A program made the position numbers and the translations under genes. From contig CACJNF010000006.1 in the NCBI GenBank assembly GCA_902594745.1, positions 7,501-71,500 on the forward strand: 64,000 nucleotides of DNA. Direction: 5' to 3'. The DNA is from an uncultured Bacteroidota bacterium (GTDB lineage: Bacteria; Bacteroidota; Bacteroidia; Flavobacteriales; Flavobacteriaceae). Each line of letters opens with the position of its first letter. The first letter of the stretch is position 1. Of the stretch, positions 25,720-36,036 are shown one piece after another. The notes under the pieces were generated by a model. That model saw only the letters and a program-made list of their open reading frames with translations, made no database searches and was not told the origin of the DNA.

Positions 25720-28700
25720 ATGGGATCAAAATTTTTAAAGCTATTATTCTCCACAAAATTCATGCTTGTATTGCTGATTTTGTTTCCAGTTGCTATGGGT
25801 ATAGGAACTTTTCTTGAGAGCTGGTACTCCACAGATGCAGCAAGAATTTGGATCTATAATGCATGGTGGTTTGAACTTTTAATGCTTTTACTCATGCTAA
25901 ATTTTATGGGGAATATAAAGAAGTACAATCTTTGGAGTAAAGAGAAACTTTCCGTATTAATACTTCATCTTTCATTTATTTTTATTCTACTTGGTGCCTT
26001 CGTTACAAGGTATATTGGAGATGAAGGGGTAATGCCTATAAGAGAAAATAATGTATCTAATACTTACTTGTCAGAAAAAACATATCTAACTGTTTTTGTA
26101 GATGGAACTGAGGATGGAGTGCCTCAAAGAAAAACTTTAAAGTCTTACCTTCTTCTATCTGAACATGTAGATAATGACTTTACTATAAATGATGATTTTT
26201 ATTCCAAAGACTTTTCCATTTCATATGATAATTTCAAAGAAAATGTAACTGAAGGCTTAGTCCTAGATCCGTCTGGAGAAAGATATATAAAACTTGTTGA
26301 GGCATTAGATGGTAACAGGCAAGAACATTATATTAAGGAGGGGCAAGTTACTAGTATACAGAATATACTTTTCTCTTTTAATTACTATCAAAAAGGTGCT
26401 ATAAACATTACCTCTGAAGAAGGTGAATACTATATAGAATCTCCGTTTGATGGTATTTTCACCATAATGTCTAATCAACAAAGTGCAGAACTAAATAAAG
26501 ATAAAAAACAACTTCTGGAATTAAGATCACTATATCAAATTCCTGGCTTTCAGTTTGTCTTTCCTGAACCTGCCTTGAGAGGGGTGTTTGAAATTGTGGA
26601 TGCTGAAGTAACTGACAGAGAGGTTGAGGATGTTTTATACCTTAACGTCAATTATAACGGAAAATCAGAGAATGTTTCTTTATTGGGCGGTAGGGGATAT
26701 GTTAATAATCCTAAAAAGATAACTATTGATGATCTTGATTTTTATCTATCTTATGGGTCAGACGAGGTGCAGCTTCCATTTAGCATTAAGCTTAACGATT
26801 TTATAGCCGAGAAATATCCAGGCACTGAAAATAGCTATTCATCATTTAAGAGCAAAGTAACTGTTGAGGATAATGAAATATTTGACTACGATATATTCAT
26901 GAATAATATTTTAAATTATAAAGGTTACCGATTCTTTCAGGCATCATTTGACCCCGATGAAAAAGGTACAGTTCTATCAGTTAATGATGATTTTTGGGGA
27001 ACGTTCATAACTTACGCAGGATATCTTCTTTTATTTTTTAGTATGACCGCTATATTCTTTATTGGAAATACAAGATTTAAATTTCTTGCAAAACAGCTAA
27101 ATAAAAAGACCTCTTTAATTATTTTTCTTTTGTCATCAAGCATACTATCTGCTCAGAGTTTAGACGCAAACTTAAAAACCGAGTTTATTGATTCATTAAT
27201 TTCAGAAAGTGCGATTTCAAAGGATCATGCAGGTAGCTTTGGTAAAATTGTTATTCAGGATAGTGGTGGAAGAATGAAACCAGCTAATACTTTTTCATCT
27301 GAATTATTGAGAAAAGTCAGTAGATCAAACTCTTATAATGGATTAAATTCAGATCAAGTTTTGGTGTCGATAATGGATAATCCAGGGGTGTGGTTTAATG
27401 CTCCAATTATATATATTAAATCCGGTCAAAAAGGAGATACCATAAAGAAAATAATTGGTGTTGATGAAAAAATTAAAAAAGCACCACTAGTTTCTTTCTT
27501 TGATTCACTTGGTAATTATAAGCTTGCTTCTAACCTTGAAAAAGCATACTTATCCAATATACCCTCTCAAATTGAAAAAGATATTATTGAACTTGATAGG
27601 AGAGTTAACCTACTCTATTCTGCTTTAGAGGGAAAAATTATGAGAATATTTCCTGTTCCAAATGATATAAATAATAAGTGGATTTCTTACCCTGAAATCA
27701 ATGAATATAATTATGAGGGAGCGGATTCACTGTATACTAACAATGTTCTTAACCTTTATTTTCAAACATTAAGAGTAGCGAGACAGGATAAAGATTACAC
27801 TCAGTCTGAAGAGCTTCTAGAGAGTATTAAAGGTTTTCAAAAAAAATATGGAAGTCAAGTAATGCCATCTGACTTCAAAATAAATTCAGAGGTTGTGTAT
27901 AATAAAGCAGACATATTTAACAGACTCTACAAATGGTATCTGTTTGCAGGTCTTGGTTTGCTTTTAATATTAATTTTTCAAATATTTTATGACAACAAGT
28001 TTAGTAGTCTTCTTATTAAGATTTTTGAGTCATTGATAATTACTTTATTTGTTTTTAATACTATTGGACTTGCAGCTAGGTGGTATATTGCAGGTCATGC
28101 TCCCTGGAGTGATGCCTATGAATCAATAATCTTTGTTGCCTGGGCTACTGTAATATTTGGAATTATTTTTGGTAGAAAATCATATTTTACTCTTGCTTCA
28201 TCTACATTTGTCGCATCAATTATTCTTTCTATTGCGCACATGAATTGGCTTGATCCTTCTATAGCTAATCTTCAGCCAGTTTTAGATAGTTATTGGTTAA
28301 TGATCCATGTTGCTGTTATTGTTGGTAGTTATGGTCCATTTGCAATAGGTATGATACTTGGTATTGTGACCTTAATTTTAACTATAATTGCCACAAAGAA
28401 GAATAGAAAAATTTTTTCCAGGAAACTTGAGGAGCTTACAATTGTTAACGAATTATCTCTTACAATAGGATTAGTAATGCTTACAATTGGAAACTTTTTA
28501 GGAGGAATGTGGGCAAATGAAAGTTGGGGTAGATATTGGGGATGGGATCCTAAAGAAACATGGGCCCTGATTAGTATTATGATATATACTGCTGTTCTTC
28601 ATCTAAGGATTGTTCCTAAACTAAATAATAAATGGTTATTTAACCTTATGAGCATTATTTCCTTTGCAGCAATTATGATGACGTATTTTGGAGTAAACTT

Positions 28701-28836
28701 TTATTTAGTTGGACTTCATTCATATGCATCCGGTGATAAAGTTATTACTCCAAACTTTGTCTATTATTCAACTGTTTTTGTATTCATTTTAGGCTTAATT
28801 TCTTATTTTGCAAATAAGAAAACCAAAGTACTTTAA
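25720..28836 (+). CDS. ccsBA: Cytochrome c biogenesis fusion protein ResB-CcsA (CcsBA)
   Basis: A 1038-residue membrane protein that carries haem across the membrane and ligates it to apocytochromes c (System II). The N-terminal ResB/CcsB part has membrane helices near residues 10-30, 48-64 and 80-97, a large periplasmic domain, and a fourth helix near 430. A second hydrophobic segment with LSAQS near 475 starts a middle domain. The C-terminal CcsA part has at least eight helices and the haem-binding WGRYWGWDPKETWAL motif; histidines in GHAPWSD and GLHSYASGD fit the haem ligands. The fused form is usual in Bacteroidota. Its stop overlaps the next start by 1 nt. Confidence 0.93.
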   Translation: MGSKFLKLLFSTKFMLVLLILFPVAMGIGTFLESWYSTDAARIWIYNAWWFELLMLLLMLNFMGNIKKYNLWSKEKLSVLILHLSFIFILLGAFVTRYIGDEGVMPIRENNVSNTYLSEKTYLTVFVDGTEDGVPQRKTLKSYLLLSEHVDNDFTINDDFYSKDFSISYDNFKENVTEGLVLDPSGERYIKLVEALDGNRQEHYIKEGQVTSIQNILFSFNYYQKGAINITSEEGEYYIESPFDGIFTIMSNQQSAELNKDKKQLLELRSLYQIPGFQFVFPEPALRGVFEIVDAEVTDREVEDVLYLNVNYNGKSENVSLLGGRGYVNNPKKITIDDLDFYLSYGSDEVQLPFSIKLNDFIAEKYPGTENSYSSFKSKVTVEDNEIFDYDIFMNNILNYKGYRFFQASFDPDEKGTVLSVNDDFWGTFITYAGYLLLFFSMTAIFFIGNTRFKFLAKQLNKKTSLIIFLLSSSILSAQSLDANLKTEFIDSLISESAISKDHAGSFGKIVIQDSGGRMKPANTFSSELLRKVSRSNSYNGLNSDQVLVSIMDNPGVWFNAPIIYIKSGQKGDTIKKIIGVDEKIKKAPLVSFFDSLGNYKLASNLEKAYLSNIPSQIEKDIIELDRRVNLLYSALEGKIMRIFPVPNDINNKWISYPEINEYNYEGADSLYTNNVLNLYFQTLRVARQDKDYTQSEELLESIKGFQKKYGSQVMPSDFKINSEVVYNKADIFNRLYKWYLFAGLGLLLILIFQIFYDNKFSSLLIKIFESLIITLFVFNTIGLAARWYIAGHAPWSDAYESIIFVAWATVIFGIIFGRKSYFTLASSTFVASIILSIAHMNWLDPSIANLQPVLDSYWLMIHVAVIVGSYGPFAIGMILGIVTLILTIIATKKNRKIFSRKLEELTIVNELSLTIGLVMLTIGNFLGGMWANESWGRYWGWDPKETWALISIMIYTAVLHLRIVPKLNNKWLFNLMSIISFAAIMMTYFGVNFYLVGLHSYASGDKVITPNFVYYSTVFVFILGLISYFANKKTKVL

Positions 28837-29750
28837 TGTTAAATATTAATATTGAAAACGAATACTCACGCTTAAAAACTGTCATCCTTGGAATAGCTGA
28901 TTATCTTGGAAGTCCACCTTCAGTATCAGATGCTTTTGATCCTCGGTCCCTTTATCATATTAAGAATAACTCATATCCACTTGAGGAAGATCTGAAAAAA
29001 GAAGTGGAGACCTTTAAAAAAAAACTTACCAAGCATAATGTCGAAGTACTAAGGCCGAATAATGTTAATGATTGTAATCAAATTTTTGCGAGAGACCTAG
29101 GCTTTGTAATCTCTAATATGTTTTTCTTATCTAATATTGTGCCTAACAGGCAGAATGAAATTGAAGGAATAAATGAAATATTAAATCATTTAAATGTTGG
29201 GGTTATTAAGCTGCCAGAATTCATGCACATAGAAGGAGGTGATATAATCGTTCATAATGATAAGGTTTTTATTGGAACGTATTCTGAAGAAGATTATCCT
29301 TCTCTAATTACAGCTAGAACTAATAATGAATCAATAGATTATCTAAAAAGAATAATTAATAACAAAGAAATAATCCCAATTGATATTAAAAAATCTAATA
29401 CAAATATTTTTGAAAACACTCTTCACTTAGACTGCTGTTTTCAGACTATATCAAAGGATAAAGCAATTGTTTGCCCTGATGGTTTTAAGAATAAAGAAGA
29501 TGTTGAATATCTAATAAAACTTTTTGGTAAAAAAAACATCTTCCTTGCAAGCCCTGAAGAGACTTTTATGCTGACATCAAATGTTTTAGTTATTTCCCCT
29601 GAAATAATTGTTTCTCATTCAAAATTTAAAAGGTTAAATAAATGGCTTGAAGAAAAAGGTGTATTAGTAGAAAAAGTAGATTATTCAAATGTTTCGAAAA
29701 TGTCAGGTCTTTTTAGATGTTCAACTTTACCATTAACAAGAGAATTATGA
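28836..29750 (+). CDS. Arginine deiminase / dimethylarginine dimethylaminohydrolase family protein
   Basis: A 304-residue amidino-group hydrolase fold. The catalytic set is visible: the acidic FARDLGF near residue 86, EGGD near 131, the histidine in LHLDCCF near 196, and the nucleophilic cysteine in FRCSTLPL near the C-terminus. The enzyme should attack arginine, a methylated arginine or a similar guanidine, releasing an amine plus citrulline, or transfer the amidino group. It overlaps ccsBA by 1 nt and the CtlX gene by 4 nt, so they are coupled. The exact substrate is uncertain. Confidence 0.82.
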   Translation: MLNINIENEYSRLKTVILGIADYLGSPPSVSDAFDPRSLYHIKNNSYPLEEDLKKEVETFKKKLTKHNVEVLRPNNVNDCNQIFARDLGFVISNMFFLSNIVPNRQNEIEGINEILNHLNVGVIKLPEFMHIEGGDIIVHNDKVFIGTYSEEDYPSLITARTNNESIDYLKRIINNKEIIPIDIKKSNTNIFENTLHLDCCFQTISKDKAIVCPDGFKNKEDVEYLIKLFGKKNIFLASPEETFMLTSNVLVISPEIIVSHSKFKRLNKWLEEKGVLVEKVDYSNVSKMSGLFRCSTLPLTREL

Positions 29751-30652
29751 TGCATTTTACTTCAAATATTTTGATGATTAGTCCAGAAAAATTCAGATCT
29801 AATGAATTTACAATGAATGATAATGTTTTTCAATCTAATGAAGTAGTTGATTCAGAAGTTTCTATTCAAGCTATTGAAGAGTTTGAAAAATTAAAAAATA
29901 CTATATCTGATAGTGGTGTATCAGTATATGCGCTAAAGGGTGACAGTTCAAATGATACTCCTGATGCTGTATTTCCTAATAATTGGATATCTTTTCATCA
30001 TAAAAATAATGCGGTTATATACCCAATGTTTGCAGAAAACAGAAGACTTGAAAGACAATCTGGTATTTTAAGAAAACTTTTAAAAAAAGGTATCAATATT
30101 GAAATAACTCATGATTATTCTAGTTATGAAAATCAAAATAAATTTTTAGAGGGTACAGGAAGTATGGTTCTTAATCGTAAAAATAATATAGCATACTGTG
30201 CTCTTTCAAACAGGTCCGATAAGGAGCTATTTATCAAATTTTGTAATGATCTAAATTATAGCCCAGTGTTATTTAACTCTATTTATGAGTCTAAACCTAT
30301 ATACCATACTAATGTTTTGATGTCAATCTGTAATAACTTTTCTATAATTTGTCTTGAATCTGTTAAAAATCAAGACGAGAGGCATTATATAATTAAATCT
30401 TTAGAAGATTCTGAATTAGATATAATTGATATTTCATATGATCAAATGAGTTCTTACCTAGGAAACTGTATTCAATTAGTTGATAAAGATTTAAATCCAA
30501 AGCTTGTCATGAGTACTAACGCATTTGAGTCAATTAAATCTGATCAGTTAGCAAGAATATTAAAACACACTGAAATTATTCACTCAGATATTAAAACTAT
30601 TGAAAATTATGGAGGTGGAAGTGCAAGATGTATGATTGCAGAAATATTTTAA
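29747..30652 (+). CDS. ctlX: CtlX-like citrulline utilisation hydrolase
   Basis: A 301-residue member of the arginine-deiminase superfamily, CtlX type. DAVFPNNWISFH, LEGTGSMVLNR, IYHTNVLMS (active-site His) and the terminal GGSARCMIAEIF with the nucleophilic Cys are in the expected order. The track start at 29717 lies inside the preceding gene; ATG at 29747 makes the common ATGA overlap with that gene's stop. It probably hydrolyses citrulline or a related compound to ornithine, which would feed RocD (2.2 kb). The citrulline link is family knowledge, not visible in the sequence. Confidence 0.82.
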   Translation: MMHFTSNILMISPEKFRSNEFTMNDNVFQSNEVVDSEVSIQAIEEFEKLKNTISDSGVSVYALKGDSSNDTPDAVFPNNWISFHHKNNAVIYPMFAENRRLERQSGILRKLLKKGINIEITHDYSSYENQNKFLEGTGSMVLNRKNNIAYCALSNRSDKELFIKFCNDLNYSPVLFNSIYESKPIYHTNVLMSICNNFSIICLESVKNQDERHYIIKSLEDSELDIIDISYDQMSSYLGNCIQLVDKDLNPKLVMSTNAFESIKSDQLARILKHTEIIHSDIKTIENYGGGSARCMIAEIF

Positions 30653-30711
30653 TATCATTATATTTAAATAAACTATTTAGACCGATTTAGGTCAAAACTA
30701 AAAACATATAC

Positions 30712-33700
30712 ATGAAAAGACTATTAATCATTTTATTGGCATTTCTATTATTCATTCCGATAGATGCTAACTCACAAAGAAAAAGAAATCAAAAAGAGAA
30801 TACTAACACTGAAAAGGTATCTCTTACTGCATTTAAATTTAGAAATATTGGTCCTGGATTCTTATCCGGGAGGATTTCAGACATAGCGATTCATCCTGAA
30901 AATGAAAACGTTTGGTATATAACAGCTGGATCAGGTGGTGTATGGATGACTGATAATGCCGGCACAACATGGAATCCAATATTTGACAATGAATCCTCGT
31001 ACTCAATAGGAGCTATTGCAATTGATAATTCAAATACTAATATTATTTGGGTAGGTACAGGAGAGAATGTTGGAGGTAGACATGTCGCATATGGTGATGG
31101 AATTTATAAAAGCTCTGATAGTGGAAAATCATGGAAAAATATGGGGCTTAAAAATTCTGAACATATTTCTAAGATTATTGTTCATCCAGACAATTCTGAT
31201 ATTGTATGGGTAGCAGTTCAGGGACCACTTTGGAGTAGTGGAGGAGAGAGAGGTTTATATAAAACAACTGATGGTGGTAAAAATTGGTATAAAACTTTAG
31301 GAAACTCAGAATGGACCGGAGTAACTGATATTATGATTGACCCTAGAGATCCTGATTTAATTTATGCAGCTACATGGGATAGACATAGAACTGTAGCAGC
31401 CTATATGGGTGGCGGTCCTGGTTCTGGAATTCATAAATCTGAAGATGGTGGAGAGTCATGGAAGAAATTGACTAAAGGAATACCAAAATCAAATCTTGGA
31501 AAAATAGGAATTGCAATATCATATCAAAAACCTGATGTTATATATGCTGCAATTGAGGAAGATAGAACAAAAGGAGGAGTTTATAAATCTACAGATAGGG
31601 GAGAGTCATGGAAAAAGATGTCTAACACTGTATCAGGTGGAACTGGTCCTCACTATTATCAAGAGCTTTACACGAGTCCTCATGAATTTGATAGGTTGTA
31701 TCTTATGAATGTTCATATTTTAACTTCAAAAGATGGAGGTAAAAACTTTGAACAACTTACAAATGAGAGAAATTTCTATTATTATTTTGACAAAAAACAC
31801 AGTGACCATCATGCTATGGCATTTAAACCTAGTGATCCAGATTATCTTATGGTTGGTACTGATGCTGGTATTTATGAAAGTTTTGATGATGCTAAAAATT
31901 GGCACTATTTTTTAAACTTACCCTTAACTCAGTTCTACAAAGTTGCTGTTAATAATAAAGAACCATTTTACCATATATTTGGTGGAACACAAGATAACGG
32001 ATCAGCTGGTGGCCCATCAGCTACAGATGAAGAATATGGAATTACAAACAGAGTTTGGTATAAGACATTAATGGCAGATGGTCATCAATCTGCGACAGAT
32101 CCAGTGTATGATGATATAATGTATGCTACTACCCAGGAGGGTGGTTTTCACAGGGTTGATTTGACAACAGGTGAACAAGTTTATATCAAACCTCAGCCTG
32201 AAGAGGGTGATCCATACGAAAGGTTTAATTGGGATACTCCAATATTAGTTAGCCCTCATAATCCTTCAAAAATATACATAGGTTCCTACAGGGTTTGGCA
32301 ATCAGAAAATAGAGGTGATAGCTGGGAAGTGATTTCTGGAGATCAAACAAGAAATGAAAATAGAATAGAGTTACCAATTCTTGGTAGAAAACAAAGTTGG
32401 GATAATTCTTGGGATGTTAAGGCAATGTCTCAGTATAATACTATAACATCATTATCTGAATCTCCAGTAAAGGAAGGAATTATTTGGTCAGGAACTGATG
32501 ACGGTTTCATTCATGTTACAACTAACGGAGGTGAAACATGGAAAGAGATACCAGTTACAAAGCTAGGCTTACCAGAAAGGACTTTTGTTAATGATATAAA
32601 AGCAGATCTTTTTGATGAAAGTACTGTTTATGTTTCACTTGATAATCACAAAGAAGGTGATTTAAGCCCATATTTATTTAAGAGTACAGACATGGGACAA
32701 TCATGGGAGTCAATCTCTAATAATATTCCAGATAGAACTTTAATTTGGAGACTTGTTCAAGATCATGTTGAAAAAGATCTATTATTTTTAGCAACAGAAT
32801 TTGGTGTTTATACTTCACTTAATGGAGGGGATTATTGGCAGAAACTGCCTGGAACTCCAACAATTTCTTTTAGAGACCTTGTGATACAAAAAAGAGAAAA
32901 TGATCTTGTTGCAGCTTCTTTTGGAAGAGGATTCTTTGTACTTGATGACTATTCTGCTCTAAGGGGGATGATGAATAAAGAAAATCTTTCTGCTAAAGGT
33001 AAATTATTCAAACCAAGAGATGCCAAGCTATTTAAACCTAGAAATGCGTTAGGTAATACAGGTGGTCAATATTACGTGGCTGAAAACCCAACTTTTGGTG
33101 CAGTCTTCACATATCATATAAAAGATGTTCCACAAACCATTAAATCTAACAGAAAAAAGATGGAATCAACATTAAACAAGCAAGGTAAAGACATACCTTT
33201 TCCTGGTTATGAGTCTTTAACTAAAGAAATGAGAGAGAAGCCTGCACAATTACTTCTATCAATTAATGACTCTAATGGTAATTTAATTAGAAATGTAAGT
33301 AAAAATGCAACCAAAGGGACTGGAAAAATTGTTTGGGATCTTAAGCACAAAAGTTATAATACTATAACTTCAAGATCTGGTTGGAGGCAAATGGCAGGAC
33401 CTTTTGTTACTCCTGGAACTTACACAGCAACTTTATATATTCAAAAGGATGGCAATCTTGAAAAAATTGATGGTCCTGTTGAGTTTGGAGTTAAATTATT
33501 AAGAGAGGGTGTTCTTAAAGGAGCCTCTTATGATGAGTATAATTCTCATGCTGCTGATCTTGCGGTAATATATAATGAATACTCAAAATATTCTGATACA
33601 TTCTCAAGGCTTCAATCTAAATTAAACTTATTGGAGAAGGCATTAATGTTAACTGAATCACTATCAGAAGATATGTTTATGGAACTTGAAAAAGTAAAAA

Positions 33701-33984
33701 ATCAGTACTTATCAATGAGAGATAAATATGGAACAAATCCAGCAAAGAATGAAATTGGAGAGTGGGATAAGCCCACAATCGGATCAAGGTTATCAATTGC
33801 ATCTCAAGGTTTGTCTACTTTCTATGGTCCAACAGGTATGAATAAATATAATCTAGAAATAGCTAAAATATTAGTTAGTGAGTATAAAGATGATGTTGAA
33901 TCGATTAATGCGATAGTTGAAGATTTAGAAGAAAAAATAAAAAATCTTAACCATCCACATATTTCAGGATCAGGAATTAACTAG
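30712..33984 (+). CDS. Secreted BNR/Asp-box repeat protein (sortilin/VPS10-like propeller)
   Basis: A 1090-residue exported protein. The signal peptide is residues 1-22 (RLLIILLAFLLFIPIDANSQ). Residues about 30-750 hold at least ten Asp-box repeats of the SxDxGxxW type (TDNAGTTW, SSDSGKSW, TTDGGKNW, SEDGGESW, STDRGESW, SKDGGKNF, SENRGDSW, TTNGGETW, STDMGQSW, SLNGGDYW), which build one or two beta-propellers. After about residue 760 come a beta-sandwich-like part (GTGKIVWDLKHKSYNT) and a helical C-terminus. There is no secretion-sorting domain or membrane anchor. Annotation pipelines call such proteins glycosyl hydrolases, but no catalytic residues are evident; a carbohydrate- or protein-binding role is as likely. 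Confidence 0.82.
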   Translation: MKRLLIILLAFLLFIPIDANSQRKRNQKENTNTEKVSLTAFKFRNIGPGFLSGRISDIAIHPENENVWYITAGSGGVWMTDNAGTTWNPIFDNESSYSIGAIAIDNSNTNIIWVGTGENVGGRHVAYGDGIYKSSDSGKSWKNMGLKNSEHISKIIVHPDNSDIVWVAVQGPLWSSGGERGLYKTTDGGKNWYKTLGNSEWTGVTDIMIDPRDPDLIYAATWDRHRTVAAYMGGGPGSGIHKSEDGGESWKKLTKGIPKSNLGKIGIAISYQKPDVIYAAIEEDRTKGGVYKSTDRGESWKKMSNTVSGGTGPHYYQELYTSPHEFDRLYLMNVHILTSKDGGKNFEQLTNERNFYYYFDKKHSDHHAMAFKPSDPDYLMVGTDAGIYESFDDAKNWHYFLNLPLTQFYKVAVNNKEPFYHIFGGTQDNGSAGGPSATDEEYGITNRVWYKTLMADGHQSATDPVYDDIMYATTQEGGFHRVDLTTGEQVYIKPQPEEGDPYERFNWDTPILVSPHNPSKIYIGSYRVWQSENRGDSWEVISGDQTRNENRIELPILGRKQSWDNSWDVKAMSQYNTITSLSESPVKEGIIWSGTDDGFIHVTTNGGETWKEIPVTKLGLPERTFVNDIKADLFDESTVYVSLDNHKEGDLSPYLFKSTDMGQSWESISNNIPDRTLIWRLVQDHVEKDLLFLATEFGVYTSLNGGDYWQKLPGTPTISFRDLVIQKRENDLVAASFGRGFFVLDDYSALRGMMNKENLSAKGKLFKPRDAKLFKPRNALGNTGGQYYVAENPTFGAVFTYHIKDVPQTIKSNRKKMESTLNKQGKDIPFPGYESLTKEMREKPAQLLLSINDSNGNLIRNVSKNATKGTGKIVWDLKHKSYNTITSRSGWRQMAGPFVTPGTYTATLYIQKDGNLEKIDGPVEFGVKLLREGVLKGASYDEYNSHAADLAVIYNEYSKYSDTFSRLQSKLNLLEKALMLTESLSEDMFMELEKVKNQYLSMRDKYGTNPAKNEIGEWDKPTIGSRLSIASQGLSTFYGPTGMNKYNLEIAKILVSEYKDDVESINAIVEDLEEKIKNLNHPHISGSGIN

Positions 33985-35188
33985 AATAACTTTGATTTAA
34001 TTCGAAACATTCTAAATCAAAATATTTAACAGAAGATAGAAGGTGGTCAAAAATATCAGAGGTTAAGCCCTCATATTTTGTCCACTCTTTGTCTTTTGAA
34101 AAAGTATAAATCTGAATAGGTATACCCTGTGAAGTAGGTTCAAGTTGTCTACACATTAAAGTTAAGTCTTCATTTGTCATTGGGTGTGATTTCAAATACT
34201 CTTCAATATAAATTCTAAACACCCCTAGATTAGTAAGATTTCTTCCGTTTAATAACATAGATTTATCAATGCTATTCTTCTTGTTGTATTCATCTATTTC
34301 AGCAACTCTTGAATCAATATATTCTGAAATTAGATTAACTTTTTTAAGGTTTTCAATATCATCACTCTCAAGAAATTTAACAGAACTCGGCTTAATAAGT
34401 AATGATCTTTTAATCCTTCTTCCCTTAGATTCTTCCATGCCTCTCCAATTAATAAATGAATCAGATACAAGTTTATATGTTGGGATTGTAGTAATAGTAT
34501 TGTCAAAGTTTTGAACTTTAACTGTAGATAGGTTAACTTCTATAACTGTTCCATCTGCGTCAGATCCTTTCATAGTAATCCAATCTCCAATTCTAACAGT
34601 GTCATTAACTGTAATTTGAATACTAGAAACAAAACCAAGTATTGTATCTCTAAATACAAGAATAATTATGGCTGACAATGCTCCAAGAGATGCAAGAAAA
34701 GTACCAATTTCTCGACCAGTAAGTACTGATAAGATCAAAATTATTCCAATGAACCATAGAAATATCATAACTACTTGTATGTAGCTATCAATTGGTATAT
34801 GTTTTAGAGATGAGCTTAATTTAAAATAATCCTTAACAGTTCCTAAAACAGATCTTACAGTGACAATAAATAATATTATAGTTGTAGCCTCTAGAACTAT
34901 TAATAAATCTTCATTATAAAGAGGTAAAACCCAAAAAAGAAAAAATAAAGATGGAACATATGATAGTAATCTAGGAATCTTATTTTTGATTAATAAATCA
35001 TCAAAAGTAGAGGCAGTAGATTTTGCAATTCTTTTAAAAAATGATAAAATTATTTTTCTTCCAATGAAATTAATAAGTGTAACTATTGTTACTATTGAAA
35101 CTAAAATTAGTCCAGAAGCTAGCAATTGAGATAATCCTAATGGCAAACCATAGTTACTCAGAAATTCTAATATTTGATCTTTAAACAT
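33977..35188 (-). CDS. Mechanosensitive ion channel (MscS family, YbdG-like)
   Basis: A 403-residue inner-membrane protein. Five hydrophobic segments lie in residues 1-190; the last, LGALSAIIILVFRDTILGFVSSIQI, is the pore-lining helix of MscS. It is followed by the beta domain DTVRIGDWITMKGSDADGTVIEVNLSTVKVQNFDNTITTIPTYKL and a cytoplasmic part. The order and the extra C-terminal region resemble YbdG/MscM, which opens under mild hypo-osmotic shock. It ends 8 nt inside the BNR gene, convergent, and starts just below a terminator, so it is monocistronic. Confidence 0.88.
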   Translation of the reverse strand: MFKDQILEFLSNYGLPLGLSQLLASGLILVSIVTIVTLINFIGRKIILSFFKRIAKSTASTFDDLLIKNKIPRLLSYVPSLFFLFWVLPLYNEDLLIVLEATTIILFIVTVRSVLGTVKDYFKLSSSLKHIPIDSYIQVVMIFLWFIGIILILSVLTGREIGTFLASLGALSAIIILVFRDTILGFVSSIQITVNDTVRIGDWITMKGSDADGTVIEVNLSTVKVQNFDNTITTIPTYKLVSDSFINWRGMEESKGRRIKRSLLIKPSSVKFLESDDIENLKKVNLISEYIDSRVAEIDEYNKKNSIDKSMLLNGRNLTNLGVFRIYIEEYLKSHPMTNEDLTLMCRQLEPTSQGIPIQIYTFSKDKEWTKYEGLTSDIFDHLLSSVKYFDLECFELNQSYSS

Positions 35189-35198
35189 TTTACAAAAA

Positions 35199-35226
35199 TA
35201 AAAAACCCACCATAAAGGTGGGTTCT
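35199..35226 (-). terminator. Intrinsic terminator of the paralogous secreted-protein pair
   Basis: AACCCACC (35204-35211) and GGTGGGTT (35217-35224) form a perfect 8-bp stem with a 5-nt loop. Read on the minus strand the hairpin is followed by TTTTATTTTTG, placing it just after the stop of the 35249 gene and before the channel gene. Confidence 0.88.
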
Positions 35227-35248
35227 TTTCTAATAAAAAATTGGTTTA

Positions 35249-36022
35249 TTAGTTATGAATTGATACAAGCTCAACAGTTATTGGGTCGGCATGTTGACTT
35301 GATGCTTGAAGTCCTTCCTGAAGTTTTTGAAACTTAAAACTATCAGTTGGCATACCTACCGCTATTGATCCACCTTCAACTGGTCTATTGAAAAAGAAGT
35401 GACTCATGCCTTCATAAGCATTCTCAGTTCTTTCGTACACTTTTGATAACCCCCAATATCTATGCTTACCACTAATTATAGCTTTTTCTACATATGGTTT
35501 GAAAAATAAAGATTCATACTTTTCAAAATCATCATTTTGAGCTTGGGTAGGAGTAATTATAAAGGTGTCACCTGGTTCTAGGCTTCCACCTGCCCAAATA
35601 GTTCTATCAACTTGCTTAAGGTGGTAGTTTCTTCTTTCTTTACTTTCAGCCCCAACACTACTCATAATTCTCTCAATTCTCCTATTGGATATTTTTCCTT
35701 TATGAGCTTCTTTAGCCAGTGCAACCCAATCATCAGTTGTCCAACTATTGTTGTATGCGTCAAGTTGCTCCTTAGAGCTAAATCCAGTATTAATAATGTA
35801 GTGTGGACCATTTTCACCTATTTCAGATGTAACTTTCCAAACTGCTTGCCATTCCTGGATACCTTTCTCAATTGCTAGATCATGAATAGGTCCAAAAAAT
35901 GCTTCTAAAGCTAAATATTGTTCCTCTTGACCTTCATTTAATTGTACAGCACTCATGATGGTGTATTGAGCTGAAGCATTAAATGTGAATGTTATTAATA
36001 ATGTTAATATAAATTTTTTCAT
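35249..36022 (-). CDS. Secreted two-domain alpha/beta-barrel-like protein, copy 2
   Basis: A 257-residue exported protein; the ATG at 36022 gives a perfect signal peptide (MKKFILTLLITFTFNASAQ), while the track start 39 nt upstream adds a non-signal stretch. The mature protein has two similar halves: one with EEQYLALEAFFGPIHDLAIEKG and AVWK, the other with DFEKYESLFFKPYVEKAI and RTENAYEGMSHFFFN. The pattern of short strands and amphipathic helices suggests the dimeric ferredoxin-like (ABM/NIPSNAP-type) fold. It is a paralogue of the upstream gene. I know no function; the fold is inference. Confidence 0.72.
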   Translation of the reverse strand: MKKFILTLLITFTFNASAQYTIMSAVQLNEGQEEQYLALEAFFGPIHDLAIEKGIQEWQAVWKVTSEIGENGPHYIINTGFSSKEQLDAYNNSWTTDDWVALAKEAHKGKISNRRIERIMSSVGAESKERRNYHLKQVDRTIWAGGSLEPGDTFIITPTQAQNDDFEKYESLFFKPYVEKAIISGKHRYWGLSKVYERTENAYEGMSHFFFNRPVEGGSIAVGMPTDSFKFQKLQEGLQASSQHADPITVELVSIHN

Positions 36023-36036
36023 TTTTTCATTATTTT

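Noticed and set aside
30675-30705. GACC/GGTC palindrome upstream of the BNR-repeat gene as an operator
   Set aside because: Only four paired bases; too short to separate from chance in this AT-rich gap.
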